From Amphibalanus amphitrite (Eukaryota; Arthropoda; Thecostraca; Balanomorpha; Balanidae), in contig NW_024881966.1 of assembly GCF_019059575.1 (NCBI RefSeq), positions 62,001 through 126,000 of the forward strand: a stretch of DNA of 64,000 bases. The letters run 5' to 3'. Below are positions 20,301 to 30,129 of the stretch, in pieces; position 1 is the first letter of the stretch, and each line of letters begins with the position of its first letter. The translations under genes were made by a program, and so were the position numbers. The notes below the pieces were generated by a model that saw nothing but the letters and a program-made list of their open reading frames with translations, searched no databases and was not told the origin of the DNA.

Positions 20301-22622
20301 GACGCTCGAATGGAACTGCACAAGCTGCGCATCACCGGTGACGACGCTGAGGACTCGAGCATTCTGGGACTGCGCTGGAGCACCAGGACGGACCGACTGG
20401 CGGTGTGCCTACCCACCCTGTCGGCCATCAGGACCAAGCGTGAGCTACTGTCCACCCTGGGTAAGCTGTTCGACCCTCTCGGTGTGCTGTCGCCCTGGCT
20501 TGTCGTTGGCAGAGCAGTCTTTCAGCGGACCTGGAAGGAGCAGCCGTCCGCGGGATGGGATGATGATCTGTCCCCTAACACGCTGGATGAGCTATCCACC
20601 TGGTGCAGAGATGCGTCTGACCGTGATGTGTGGTTCCCCCGCACTCTGTTAATCACCGATGACGTCACGTATCACGTGTTCTGTGATGCTTCGAAGCGTG
20701 CTTACTGCTGCGTCATCTACGCTGTGACCGATGGAGACTCTCGGCTAGTGATGGCGAAGTCTCGTTTGGCGCCCGTCACTCCTGCCCTCAGTGTGCCGAG
20801 ACTGGAGCTGATGGCAGCCCTGATCGGCTGCCGCCTGATGGAGTTTGTTCGCAGTTCTCTGAGCCTGGACGCACCGCGAGTGGTCTACTGGACTGATGCC
20901 AAGGATGTCCTCTACTGTATCAGCAGCAAGAGGGCGCTCAAGCTGTTCGTCCACAACCGAGTGAAGGCCATCACCGAGATGTCGAGCCCCGAGCAGTGGC
21001 GTCATGTCCGTGGGGAGGACAACCCAGCTGACATCGGAACCAGAGGTATGTCCCTCGCTGTCTTGGAGAAGTGTGATGTGTGGTGGAAGGGACCCGCGTT
21101 TCTGAGGGACTCTTCAAGCCCTGAGCTGCCGCTGTCGGCCGCGCCTGGTGAGCGGCAGCTATCACCAGAGGCCGCTGTGGAAAGCAAAAAGGAGAGACCT
21201 GTAGTCAGAGAGAGTCTGGTGACCCAGAGGAGTGAGCCGATGCCGTTCGACCTCACCGAGTGTTCCAGTCTCGCACAAGCGGTGAACCGACTGACCTGGA
21301 TACGTCGTTTTGTGTCCAACAGCCGCGCGCTGAAGGAGGACAGAGTGACCGGGCCGCTGAATCCAGAGGAGAGGCGGAGTAGCCTTCTCTTTCTGATCAG
21401 AGTGTCCCAGATATGTGTCTACCCCGATGAACTGAAGGCAGTACGTTCGGGTGAGCTGCTGCCTAGCGGGTCACCACTGACTAAACTCCGCCCGCAGCTC
21501 AGTGAGGAGGGAATCTTGCTGGCGACGCTGCGGACCGGCGAACGGCCAGTCCCGATCCTACCAGAAGAGGCGCGCATCACGACGCTGATCGTAGAAGAGG
21601 CTCACCGCCGGTGCTTCCACCAGGGGACTCGCGTGACACTGGCCCTGCTCACCGCAGAGTACGCGGTAAGGCGGCGGACCGTTCGCCGAGCTGTGGACTC
21701 ATGTCGCCGATGCCGTCGCTACCGATGTCTTCCCTACAGGTCGCCAGAGGGGGTGCTGCCGAGTTTTCGCGTGCAGCCGTCCCGACCGTTCGCCAAGGTG
21801 GGCGTCGACTATTTTGGGCCACTGTACGTGGACGGCAGCGCTAAAAAGGTATGGGTACTTCTCATCACCTGCGCCACCTCCCGTGCTGTCCACCTCGAGC
21901 TAGTTCACTCCCAGTCGACATCTGACCTCGTCCTGGCCCTGAGGCGGTTCTTTGCGCTTCGTGGGACACCTGCGCTCATCTACAGCGATAACGCGAGGAC
22001 CTTTCGCGCGCTGCTGGGTCAGCTCCCAAGGTGTGTCACCTGGCGGTTCATCCCTGAATCGGCCCCATGGTGGGGAGGCTTCTGGGAGCGCATGGTGGGT
22101 GTAACGAAGGCGGCTCTGCGTGCATCGTTGCACCTCTGTCATCTCTCCTTTGAACAGCTGTCTGTCGTTCTTTATGAGTTGGCATTCTTTATCAATCTGC
22201 GCCCCCTCACCCAGGGTGATGGGGAGGACCTGCTCACGCCAGCTCATCTGCTGTTCGGTGTGACCACAATCGATGGTGTTGTGTGCCCGACTCTGACGGA
22301 GTCCCCACTCAACAGAGCCTGGAGGCACCGCCGGAGGGTGTCTGACCAGCTGACTCGGCGGTGGAACTGCGAGTATCAGCGCGCGCTCCGCTGCTGGCAC
22401 CGGTCGCCGCGGGGGCAGCCGAACCGGACACCGAAGGTGGGAGACATCGTGCTCGTCCACAACGAGGGGCCGCGCGGACGGTGGCCTCTCGCACGCGTGA
22501 CCGAGCTCCTGGTCGGACCGGACGGCCAGACCCGCGCCGCGATCATTCAACTGCGCGGTCGCCGTACGCGCCGACCTCTCAGCCGGCTGTTTCGGCTGGA
22601 AGCGGCCCGTGAGGCGCCGTGA
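17346..22622 (+). CDS. BEL/Pao retrotransposon Gag-Pol polyprotein
   Basis: Uninterrupted frame; it opens at ATG 17262 (1786 codons, numbering used here), but the ATG at 17346 (residue 29) is the likelier start. Gag has a conserved LPTFEGDVLQWPEFWELF block near 145-165 and zinc knuckles at about 359-372, 394-406 and 411-420. The protease has LLDGGSDSS with Asp605, where D-S/T-G is usual. The reverse transcriptase has VPFGLSCSP and YMDD (987-990), but motif A reads QTNIRSAF with Asn917 where the catalytic Asp is expected. RNase H follows (Asp1142, PRLELMAA, YWTDA), then integrase with HHCC and Asp1516, Asp1576, Glu1609. No envelope domain seen. Coding GC is much higher than in the flanks. Confidence 0.93.
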   Translation: MEEAKASRARLRGKVTKLTNDLREYRLGSDLDQDDLAYKIHFLGNIVKDLQSVQVSLDKEGVLDETNHVELALEEVFKSERVLGRLESKPPGPSPAAAASPEEFDLKSSLVVRLPTFEGDVLQWPEFWELFRVAIHLNQRYGAVQKFVLLKSHLGSLPKRVIEGIPLSDVGYQLAVDALTCRFDREGVRRELLMKQLLDLPCCKTADVPAMHRFLDQLTARVRGLEALGVTASSFSSILLPVLREKLPDSWRLEWARHQTADFREFLTFLQHEMRVREQAAAAPVQPTEPPRPPAGWGAVSGLAANRQLGSARPPGRYAPRSAACARDDWVCVACGDGRHGLAACQMYRGMTVDARWEAVKAASVCFRCLGPHLARDCRSSNCLTCGGPHHSSLHRTSANDLPRRPPQPGRNESRAPPGFYGPPPGRNSSQPPPGFHGPPQLPPAEHRNHFNQPVYSAPLPPAAAGQHSQSQGRYAPVYRQGMSTQIAPDAQNQPVAPDAQNPPVEPDATACAPYSASVMTAASAPVPSGSTNALPCDSLSSPPDPANVSDAACYTQTALVEAAGPQGTCRLRILLDGGSDSSYIRTSAADALGLALVGSGVFACMGFQERGEEPRTYEKVRLALRSRHGGEDHVFELWKTDRLCSQPTPARPPTVVFEPHVLLADDFQGGPVDVLIGVDQIYKIVLHDQICLSDRLRAVDTVFGYVIHGREELPVTSTSVRYALRCSRRLPEEEAEQLWRLEAIGISEDEARPQAYPTWSLEDQRYEMRLLWTSGERPVTNLYSATARTKRMEARLTCPERKEYARHLAELQRNCVIEESPAGDIDGFYLPHRGIWRNGKLRVVFDGSARDPTGRSLNDLLETGGNLLRRVPAVLLNFRRGAVAAQTNIRSAFHMVSISERDRRYLQFLWADQRLRFRRVPFGLSCSPYLLLQTLSSHICRYRSTDPSLCKMLEEGLYMDDICLSFPNRTEAERGMERTVQIFGDARMELHKLRITGDDAEDSSILGLRWSTRTDRLAVCLPTLSAIRTKRELLSTLGKLFDPLGVLSPWLVVGRAVFQRTWKEQPSAGWDDDLSPNTLDELSTWCRDASDRDVWFPRTLLITDDVTYHVFCDASKRAYCCVIYAVTDGDSRLVMAKSRLAPVTPALSVPRLELMAALIGCRLMEFVRSSLSLDAPRVVYWTDAKDVLYCISSKRALKLFVHNRVKAITEMSSPEQWRHVRGEDNPADIGTRGMSLAVLEKCDVWWKGPAFLRDSSSPELPLSAAPGERQLSPEAAVESKKERPVVRESLVTQRSEPMPFDLTECSSLAQAVNRLTWIRRFVSNSRALKEDRVTGPLNPEERRSSLLFLIRVSQICVYPDELKAVRSGELLPSGSPLTKLRPQLSEEGILLATLRTGERPVPILPEEARITTLIVEEAHRRCFHQGTRVTLALLTAEYAVRRRTVRRAVDSCRRCRRYRCLPYRSPEGVLPSFRVQPSRPFAKVGVDYFGPLYVDGSAKKVWVLLITCATSRAVHLELVHSQSTSDLVLALRRFFALRGTPALIYSDNARTFRALLGQLPRCVTWRFIPESAPWWGGFWERMVGVTKAALRASLHLCHLSFEQLSVVLYELAFFINLRPLTQGDGEDLLTPAHLLFGVTTIDGVVCPTLTESPLNRAWRHRRRVSDQLTRRWNCEYQRALRCWHRSPRGQPNRTPKVGDIVLVHNEGPRGRWPLARVTELLVGPDGQTRAAIIQLRGRRTRRPLSRLFRLEAAREAP

Positions 22623-22750
22623 ACCTGACCCGGATCGGTGGTTAGTCTGGTGACACGGTTGCGACTGTCCCGGTGCGCGCGCGATGCGTTGTTGTGATTT
22701 GTTAAGTTGCTGTACCTGTTTTCTGTTCTTTCGAAATCTCGCCCCGATTT

Positions 22751-22763
22751 CGAGTGGGGAGTA
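22751..22763 (+). promoter_or_regulatory. Polypurine tract
   Basis: GAGTGGGGAGTA-like purine run immediately before the 3' LTR. It is the expected plus-strand primer site for the BEL element. Confidence 0.6.
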
Positions 22764-22984
22764 TGTGCGAGTTTCCCCCTAAATACTTTCATCGCCGAAA
22801 ATTACCCCTAAGTGATTGCTGCCATTTTTATTTGGTAACCTGAGTTGAGGCCAGTGGCGCCACACGCAACAATACAGAGTCACCTGTGAGACGCCGTGCT
22901 GTTTGTGCGTACCGATGCTACCAGAGGGATACCGACCGTAGATTTAACCGATTTAACTACATTAACGTAACGTAACTTTCAACA
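22764..22984 (+). repeat. 3' LTR of BEL/Pao element
   Basis: 221 bp, TGTGCGAG...TTCAACA, same as the 5' LTR as far as I can read. Followed by the ACACG duplication. Confidence 0.92.
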
Positions 22985-22989
22985 ACACG

Positions 22990-23324
22990 AGCTCAAACCA
23001 ATAGCTCATGCATAATTGCAGGTGATTTTAAATTCGACCTTTTTGACCTTGACAACGATGACTCTACCCGTGACTTTTTTAATCTCCTTACATCGTACGG
23101 ATTCCTCCCATCCATATGTAAGACAACAAGGTATGGAGAAAAAAAGTGGTCACTATTAGACAACATATATTGTAATAATATAGAAATTGTAAACAGCTCT
23201 GGAGTGATCAATGATGATCTGTCAGATCATTTTCCTGTGTTCCTCACGCTCAGCATCAAAAGCGTTGAGCGACAACTGCAAAGGGAAGAAATAAGATCTT
23301 TCGACTACAGGAAAATTGATGCCC
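22990..23324 (+). pseudogene. LINE-1st copy, piece 5: endonuclease C-terminus
   Basis: Once the BEL element and its ACACG duplicate are removed, the frame joins ESLT to AQTNSSCIIAGDFKFDLF, then RYGEKKWSLLDNIY, then DLSDHFPVFLTLS. GDF and the Asp-His near the end (SDHFPV) are the catalytic signature of the endonuclease. Cut at 23325 by three TTAA elements in a row. Confidence 0.85.
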
Positions 23325-23328
23325 TTAA

Positions 23329-24312
23329 CCCTATTCCTGGTGGGGGGGCCTCAGGAGCCCCCCCCCCTGAGGTTTTTTGGTTATTTCTCCCAAACGCGTT
23401 GAGCTAGGAAGCTCAAATTTTCTGACATTTCCTAAAAGGCTTCTACGCAACATGTCTGAAAATTTTGAGTTGATCTGACCTCAGGTCAGGTCACCAGAGG
23501 CGGTTTGGTGACCCTACCTCAGAAAAGTTTGCAATCACGCCAGAGCTAGAGTTTTTGACCGATCAATTTCTTCTCTTCAGGCTTTAGTTAGGGTACCAGT
23601 ATGTGCAATTTGTATATCTCGGAATTTTGATATCGGTGACCTAAGGTCAGGTCAGTTTCGCGACCTCCCCATTATAAGTCAACGGGGGAAAAATCAACTC
23701 CCTGTTTTTACCACTAAAACGGGTCGGAATGGCCCCATATACCATACATGACTTCATATACGATCAACCTTTACTACCTTGAGGTCTGTTTTGCTGTTGG
23801 GCAGCTGTGAGGTCATGTGACGTCATCAAAGGTCACCAAAGGTTTTTGGCCAATAACTCCGTACAAGAACAAGATACAGACGCGTGGATGGTCTCATTGT
23901 GTTCAGCTCGTCAAGACGCATCGAATGATATACATGATGACCTCGAGGTCACGTGACCTGAGGTCAACCTTTGACCTTGACCTTGCGAGGTCAACATATA
24001 TATCATTCGATGCGGATTGACGAGAGGATCACGATGATGCCCTTAGTTTGTTCCTATCTTGACTAATTCGAAAGTTATTCGAGAAAAACTCTCCATATCT
24101 AGCGCCGCCATTTTGACTTTTTCGACCCCTGTGACGTCATCTTTGACCTGACCTGAAAATGACCTAAGTAAAAATTGTAGATCTTGACCGTGCGTATCCG
24201 ATGCCGTTTACCGTTTGTCGCTATCTTGCTTCGTTCTCGAGATCTCAGGGGGGGGGCCGAATCGGCCCCCCCCGCCAGTTTCTTGTCCCGGCGGAGCCCG
24301 CCAGGAATAGGG
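23329..24312 (+). mobile_element. TTAA element T6 (subfamily C), 984 bp
   Basis: TTAA 23325-23328; the right TTAA 24313-24316 is shared with T7. Inverse copy of T4. Simple left end CCCTATTCCTGG, G-run CCTCAGGAGC-type C-run. Complex right end G9 CCGAATCGG C8. Contains CCCCATTATAAGTCAA near 23665 and the central palindrome at about 23918-24020. Confidence 0.9.
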
Positions 24313-24316
24313 TTAA

Positions 24317-25300
24317 CCCGTGCACCGACGGGGGGGGCGGATATCCGCCCCCCCCTGAGGTGTTTCGCAAATAGCGGGAAAACCGCGGCAAATTTGGTAT
24401 GACTATAACCTCATCAATTTTACACATGGTGTGCAAGTTTGAACCTCCTACCTTTAAAGGTCAGGTCACCAGGTCACTTTGAATGACCCAACCTCAAGTC
24501 ACTTTTTTGCAACTTTGTCACCGTGCCAGAGCTACAGTAGATGTCGGAGGCCTTTGAAAGTCGCAGGATATTATTAGGTCATTAGTAGCTACAATTTGTT
24601 TATCTCGGAATTTTGATATCGGTGACCTAAGGTCAGGTCAATTTCGCGACCTCCCCATTATAAGTCAATGGGGGAAAAATCAACTCCCTGTTTTTACCAC
24701 TAAAACGGGTTGGAATGGCCCCATATACCATACATGACTTCATATACGATCAACCTTCACTACCTTGAGGTCTGTTTTGCTGTTGGGCAGCTGTGAGGTC
24801 ATGTGACGTCATCAAAGGTCACCAAAGGTTTTTGGCCAATAACTCCGTACAGGAACAAGATACAGACGCGTGGATGGTCTCATTGTGTTCAGCTCGTCAA
24901 GACGCATCGAATGTTATACATGATGACCTCGAGGTCACGTAACCTGAGGTCAACCTTTGACCTTGACCTTTCGAGGTCAACATATATATCATTCGATGCG
25001 GATTGACGAGAGGATCACGATGATGCCCTTAGTTTGTTCCTATCTTGACTAATTCGAAAGTTATTCGAGAAAAACTCTCTCCATATCTAGCGCCGCCATT
25101 TTGACTTTTTCGACCCCTGTGACGTCATCTTTGACCTGACCTGAAAATGACCTAAGTAAAAATTGTAGATCTTGGCCGTGCGTATCCGATGCCGTTTACC
25201 GCTTGTCGCTATCTTGCTTCGTTCTCGAGATCTCAGGGGGGGCGGTCATCCGCCCCCCCCGTCGGTGCGAAGTTGGCGCAGACCCCCGTCGGTGCGCGGG
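24317..25300 (+). mobile_element. TTAA element T7 (subfamily E), 984 bp
   Basis: Begins CCCGTGCACCGACG then G7 CGGATATCCG C8. Ends with G7 CGGTCATCCG C8 and GTCGGTGCGCGGG. Shares single TTAAs with T6 and T8. Subfamilies C and E share much of the interior (central palindrome at about 24895-25010). T15 is the inverse copy and T22 a same-sense copy. Confidence 0.9.
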
Positions 25301-25304
25301 TTAA

Positions 25305-26336
25305 CCCTCGCCCTGGCAGGGGGGGTCGATGCGACCCCCCCCTAAGGTTTTTCGAAGATAGCGTAAAAACGGCGGCGCGCAGCGCCGCCAAATTTGACAC
25401 AGCCTATGGGGCAACCTTTTTACATATGACCTGACAATTTGAGGTCCGGGTGACCTTGGGTCAGGTCACCAGGTCAGAAAAACCGGTACAAGGTCATGGT
25501 CAAATTTCAATTTTCTTTTTGCACCTGTCCAACTCACAGTTTTTCACTGATTTCCTTCAAACTTTCAGGATGTGCTAAGTTCACCGAGTTGTATAACATA
25601 TAGTTCGGGTTTTTTGAGGTCACTGACCTGAGGTCAGTTACAGGTCATTACGTCGTAATGTTAAGCCTATGGGAAAATACTAAATTCGGAAAATACTGGA
25701 GATATCCACTTCGTTCTATCAATTTTGTGCTTCGAAACCCCAGTACTTAACAGCAGGTCACTTGGTGCTTCTTTGTTTGGTGTTCTTATCCATGGGTCAG
25801 GTCAAATAAGGTCAACTGAGGTCAAATGACGTTATTGCCAATAACTTGACACATAATGACGCTAGAGCTTAAAAAATGGTATCATTGTGTTCCTGGTGAT
25901 CAGCCGAATCGAATGATATACGATATGACGCAATTTGGTTAACTTGAACTTAATTTATTAATTTAAGTTTACTTAAAATTTACTAAAAACTTTAAGTACA
26001 CTTAAGCAAGCCAAAAAGTATATCAATCGACGCACCGTGACGTGCTGAGTTCACTGGTGCTTTTCTTTTTGCTCTATCTTAATTAGATCAAAAGTTATAA
26101 GCGAAAAACTTTTGACCTGTTTTTAGCGAATTTTTACATTTATACCTCCCAAAACCCCCCTAAATATTGACCTAGAGCAACCAAATTTGCAGAGGAGCGA
26201 GAACTCCAGAAGGCCCACCTACCTACCAAATTTGGTGTTTCTAGGTGCCATAGGAGCCAATCGCGAGGGGGGTCGCATCGACCCCCCCCCTCTCCTGCCA
26301 GGCCGTGTTATGAAAAATGCCCTGCCAGGGCGAGGG
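25305..26336 (+). mobile_element. TTAA element T8 (subfamily F), 1032 bp
   Basis: TTAA 25301-25304 (shared with T7) and 26337-26340. Simple left end CCCTCGCCCTGGCA then G7 TCGATGCGA C7. Complex right end has G6 TCGCATCGA C9, CCTGCCAGGCC and CCTGCCAGGGCGAGGG. An AT-rich centre (25920-26030) has ACTTAAA/TTTAAGT repeats. T10 is the inverse copy. Confidence 0.9.
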
Positions 26337-26340
26337 TTAA

Positions 26341-26602
26341 AACACACTTTCAAAATTCATTACATGGATTCACTAATGTAACAAACCCGAACACTGCCTG
26401 TGAAACTTTACTACAAGCATACACAACAGGAATAGATAGGTATAGCATTACCTATAGACCCTCTAGGAAAAATACACCAATTAAACCGTGGATCAGTCCA
26501 GGTATTTTAGCATCAATAAACCGAAAAATGTATTGTTTCTACAAAAGAACAAATATCCCAATCGAGAAAACATATTCACATATAACAATTACAGAAATGC
26601 CC
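26341..26602 (+). pseudogene. LINE-1st copy, piece 6: linker before reverse transcriptase
   Basis: Carries on the ORF2 linker: ACETLLQAYTTGIDRYS-like text, then KPWISPGILASINRKM (the PW-x-x-GIL motif typical of this region) and YNNYRNALN. Interrupted by T9. Confidence 0.75.
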
Positions 26603-26606
26603 TTAA

Positions 26607-27781
26607 CCCGCGCGGGGCTGGGGTCTCCAGCCGAACGCGCGGGGCTGGGGGGGGGGGTAAATTTTACCCCCCTGTTATCTCCCGAACTAATGGTCCGATT
26701 TGGAAAATTCAAACGCCAATCGAAAGATCTCATCACGAACAACTAAAAACATGTACTTAATTTTAAGTTTGAGGTCAAGTTCAAGGTCAGGTCAAGGGTA
26801 CAAATTGCAAGTTCCTACAGTATCGGCCTTGCACCGTAGTTGCCGAAGAATGGAGTCATGGACTGAGACTGATTGCCCAAAACGTGTTCTTATCCTACCA
26901 AGACAATATTCGTTATATACAATACCATTCAGAGGTCAAGGTCAAGGTCAGGTCAGGTCAGGTCAGGTCACCAAAAACAAAATATAGAAAAGGGCATGTG
27001 CGACACATGTTTTATGGGTCATTTTACTCATAGAATTCAATAGGCACACTCAATAAGTGATATGGACCACCTCTGGATGAATTTCAGGTCGAGGTCAGGT
27101 CAAGCTCAGGTCAAGTGAGGTCAAATTTTGAAGTTGGTTGCTAAGACCTAAAAAGCTGTGTATCTGATGCAGTTTTTCACGGCGAGTCGAATGGTGCTAT
27201 TTTTGTTTCCGTACGAGGTCTAGAACTTCCAAAAAAGTCATTTTTCAAAAATTTTGTGTTTCGTGACGTCATACAATTTTGAATAACTCCCACATTTTTG
27301 AACCGATTCTTCTAAAACTTGGTATGTAGGTACACATAGACCACTTCTCTGACATATATTCCGGTTTTTTGATACACTCAAAATTTTGGATTTTATAGCT
27401 ATTTTCCCAAAAAAGTCAGTTTTTTGGAAAAATTTGGGCCAAAATCCAAAATTTTCAAAAAACCGAGATAGCCATTTGATAGACAAAGTAGAATTACGTA
27501 TATCCTTTTTTGTTACCTCTTGATTCCTTTAAAAATGAAGATGTTAGCGGCGTTTGAACTTTTGCCGTTTTTGAGGCGAAAATGGCGAACATGACGTCAC
27601 TAAAACGTCAATTTCTCAAAAATTTTCCGACGGATATCGCTCAAATTTTCAGGGAACGTGTCAAATTGATGTACGAAAAGGTACTGAAAGTTTGGCGGCG
27701 CTGCGCGCCGCCGTTTTTGAGATATTGCAAAAATTCGCGAGGGGGGGTAAAATTTACCCCCCCCCCACAGCCCCGCGCGGG
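26607..27781 (-). mobile_element. TTAA element T9 (subfamily A), 1175 bp
   Basis: TTAA 26603-26606 and 27782-27785. Inverse copy of T1: complex left end CCCGCGCGGGGCTGGGG, then a second GCGCGGGGCTGGG and G-run TAAATTTTA C6. Simple right end G7 TAAAATTTA C-run. An AGGTCA direct-repeat run (five GGTCA in a row) at about 26936-26970. Confidence 0.9.
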
Positions 27782-27785
27782 TTAA

Positions 27786-27862
27786 TAATATTCTAAGGGA
27801 AGCAAAGAAAATGTACATCAAAAACGAATTAAAAAATGCAAACCATAAGAAAACGTGGGATA
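27786..27862 (+). pseudogene. LINE-1st copy, piece 7
   Basis: NILREAKKMYIKNELK then NANHKKTWDI, following YRNALN of piece 6 in the same frame. Cut by T10. Confidence 0.75.
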
Positions 27863-27866
27863 TCAA

Positions 27867-28856
27867 CCCTCGCCCTGGCAGGGCATTTTTCATAACACGG
27901 CCTGGCAGGGGGGGGGGGGGTCGATGCGACCCCCCCTCGCGATTGGATCCTATGGCACCTAGAAACACCAAATTTGGTAGGTAGGTGGGCCCCCCGGAGT
28001 TCTCGCCCCTGTGCAAATTTGGTTGCTCTAGGTCAATATTTAGGGGGGTTTTGGGGGGTATAAATGTAAAAATTTCGCTAAAAACAGGCCAAAAGTTTTT
28101 CGCTTATAATTTTTGATCTAATTAAGATAGAGCAAAAAGAAAAGCACCAGTGAACTCAGCACGTCAAGGCGCGTCGAATGATATGCTTTTTAGCTTGCTT
28201 AAGTGTACTTAAAGTTTTTCTTAAATTTTAAGTAAACTTAAATTAATAAATTAAGTTCAAGTTAACCAAATTGCATCATATTGCATATCATTTGATTCGG
28301 CTGATCACCAGGAACACAATGATACCATTTTTTAAGCTCTAGCGTCATTATGTGCCAAGTTATTGGCAAAAACGTCATTTGACCTCAGTTGACCTTATTT
28401 GACCTGACCCATGGATAAGTACACCAAACAAAGAACCACCAAGTGACCTGCTGTTAAGTACCGTGGTTTCAAAGCACAAAAGTGATAAAACGAAGCGGAT
28501 AACTCCAGTATTTTCCGAATTTAGTATTTTCCCATAGGCTTAACATTACGACGTAATGACCTCTAACTGACCTCAGGTCAGTGACCTCAAAAAAACCGGA
28601 CTATATGTTATACAACTCGGTGAACTTAGCACATCCTGAAAGTTTGAAGGAAATCAGTCGAAAACTGTGAGTTGGACAGGTGCAAAAAGAAAATTGAAAT
28701 ACGACCATGACCTTGTACCGGGTTTTCTGACCTGGTGACCTGACCCAAGGTCACCCGGACCTGAAATTTTCAGGTCATATGTAAAAAGGTTGCCCCATAG
28801 GCTGTGCCAAATTTGGAGGGGGGTCGCATCGACTCACCCCCCTGCCAGGGCGAGGG
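27867..28856 (-). mobile_element. TTAA element T10 (subfamily F), 990 bp
   Basis: TCAA at 27863-27866 and TTAA at 28857-28860, one base changed since insertion. Inverse copy of T8. Complex left end has CCTGGCAGGGC then GGCCTGGCAGGG and a G-run TCGATGCGA C7 hairpin. Simple right end G6 TCGCATCGA... and GCCAGGGCGAGGG. Confidence 0.88.
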
Positions 28857-28860
28857 TTAA

Positions 28861-29796
28861 GAAAGATAACGAAAGGTTCATCTGGCCACTCAGATTTGCC
28901 AAAATCCAATTCCATACCGCAGATGCGAATGTCGAAGGGCCTCAACAAATAGCTAATGGATTTAACACATTTTTTTCTAATGTTGGTAAGCAGTTAAGAA
29001 ATAAAATACATCGAAATGATGTAGATCCAACAAAATATATACCTGTATTTACAGGGAATAGCCTGGATTCCCTAGCACTCACTAATGAACAGGAAATTAC
29101 CATTATCGTAGACAATATGAATAAGGTCGGTGGAGGCCATGACAAGATAAATATTAGAATATTTAGAGCAACTTATGCCTCAATAATGCCAGAAGTCGTA
29201 CACTTCATGAACATCTGTCTGCAGGAAAGTACTTTTCCATAAACTTCTAAAATTTGCTATTGTTAAACCAATTTTCAAAGCAGGCAACAATCAGCATTTT
29301 AATAACTATAGACCGATATCCCTTTTACCGGTGATGTCCAAACAATTGGAAAAACTTCTACATACTCGTTTAACGATCATTTAGTTACAAATGGTAATCC
29401 ACAACAGTTTGGATTTAGGGTATGAGCACGTACATGCCAATATCACTCTTACAAGAAAAGACTATAAGTGCTCTTGAACTAAACCACATTGCATGTGGGC
29501 TTTATTTGGATATCCGAAAAGCCTTCGACACAGTGAACATAGATATTTTATTAAACAAAATCAAGTGTTATGGAATAAAAGATAAGGCGTACGATATGAT
29601 ATCATCGTATATGAACGAGCGAGCTCAATGTGTTCAGATAGACCAAAAAAGATCTAAAACAGTATCAATAGATATGGGAGTCCCGCAGGGATCTATCCTG
29701 GGACCGCTCCTGTTTATTTTATATATAAACGATTTTCCGAACATTAGCAAGGATTTTATTGCATATTTGTATGCATATGATACAGCAGTCTTCATG
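28861..29796 (+). pseudogene. LINE-1st copy, piece 8: reverse transcriptase core
   Basis: Two frames are needed. IANGFNTFFSNVGKQL near 28950-29000, then a stop at 29242. The reverse transcriptase resumes at about 29422 with LYLDIRKAFDTVNID (motif A), GVPQGSILGPLLFILYIND (motif B) and YAYDTAVF, where the catalytic box should read Y-A-D-D. Frameshift, stop and the lost Asp make it dead. It is interrupted at 29797 by a CACTG-ended transposon. Confidence 0.88.
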
Positions 29797-30129
29797 CACT
29801 GTAAAAAATATTGACTAGCCCCTCGTCAAATGATTCTCAACGCTAAATGTCGGGGGTACAGACTAGTTTTGCATCCTACTTTTGACACACGCTGCGAGCC
29901 CCTGGCTTGTTTTGTGTTCGTCAGATGACAGTTACCAGGTGTCGGTTAGTTTTTACCACGTCCCAAAAATAGCTGGAGTGTTTCTGCCTTGTTTTGGAAG
30001 CAGGTCCTCGTTAATGATGTGTATGATAACAAAGTACCTAGTAACAATAATAACGAAAAACAATGTCAAAACGAGGGCGGCTTGTTTAGTGACGATGCTC
30101 AAAAGAAGCATCGTCTTGTTCCTACTTAA

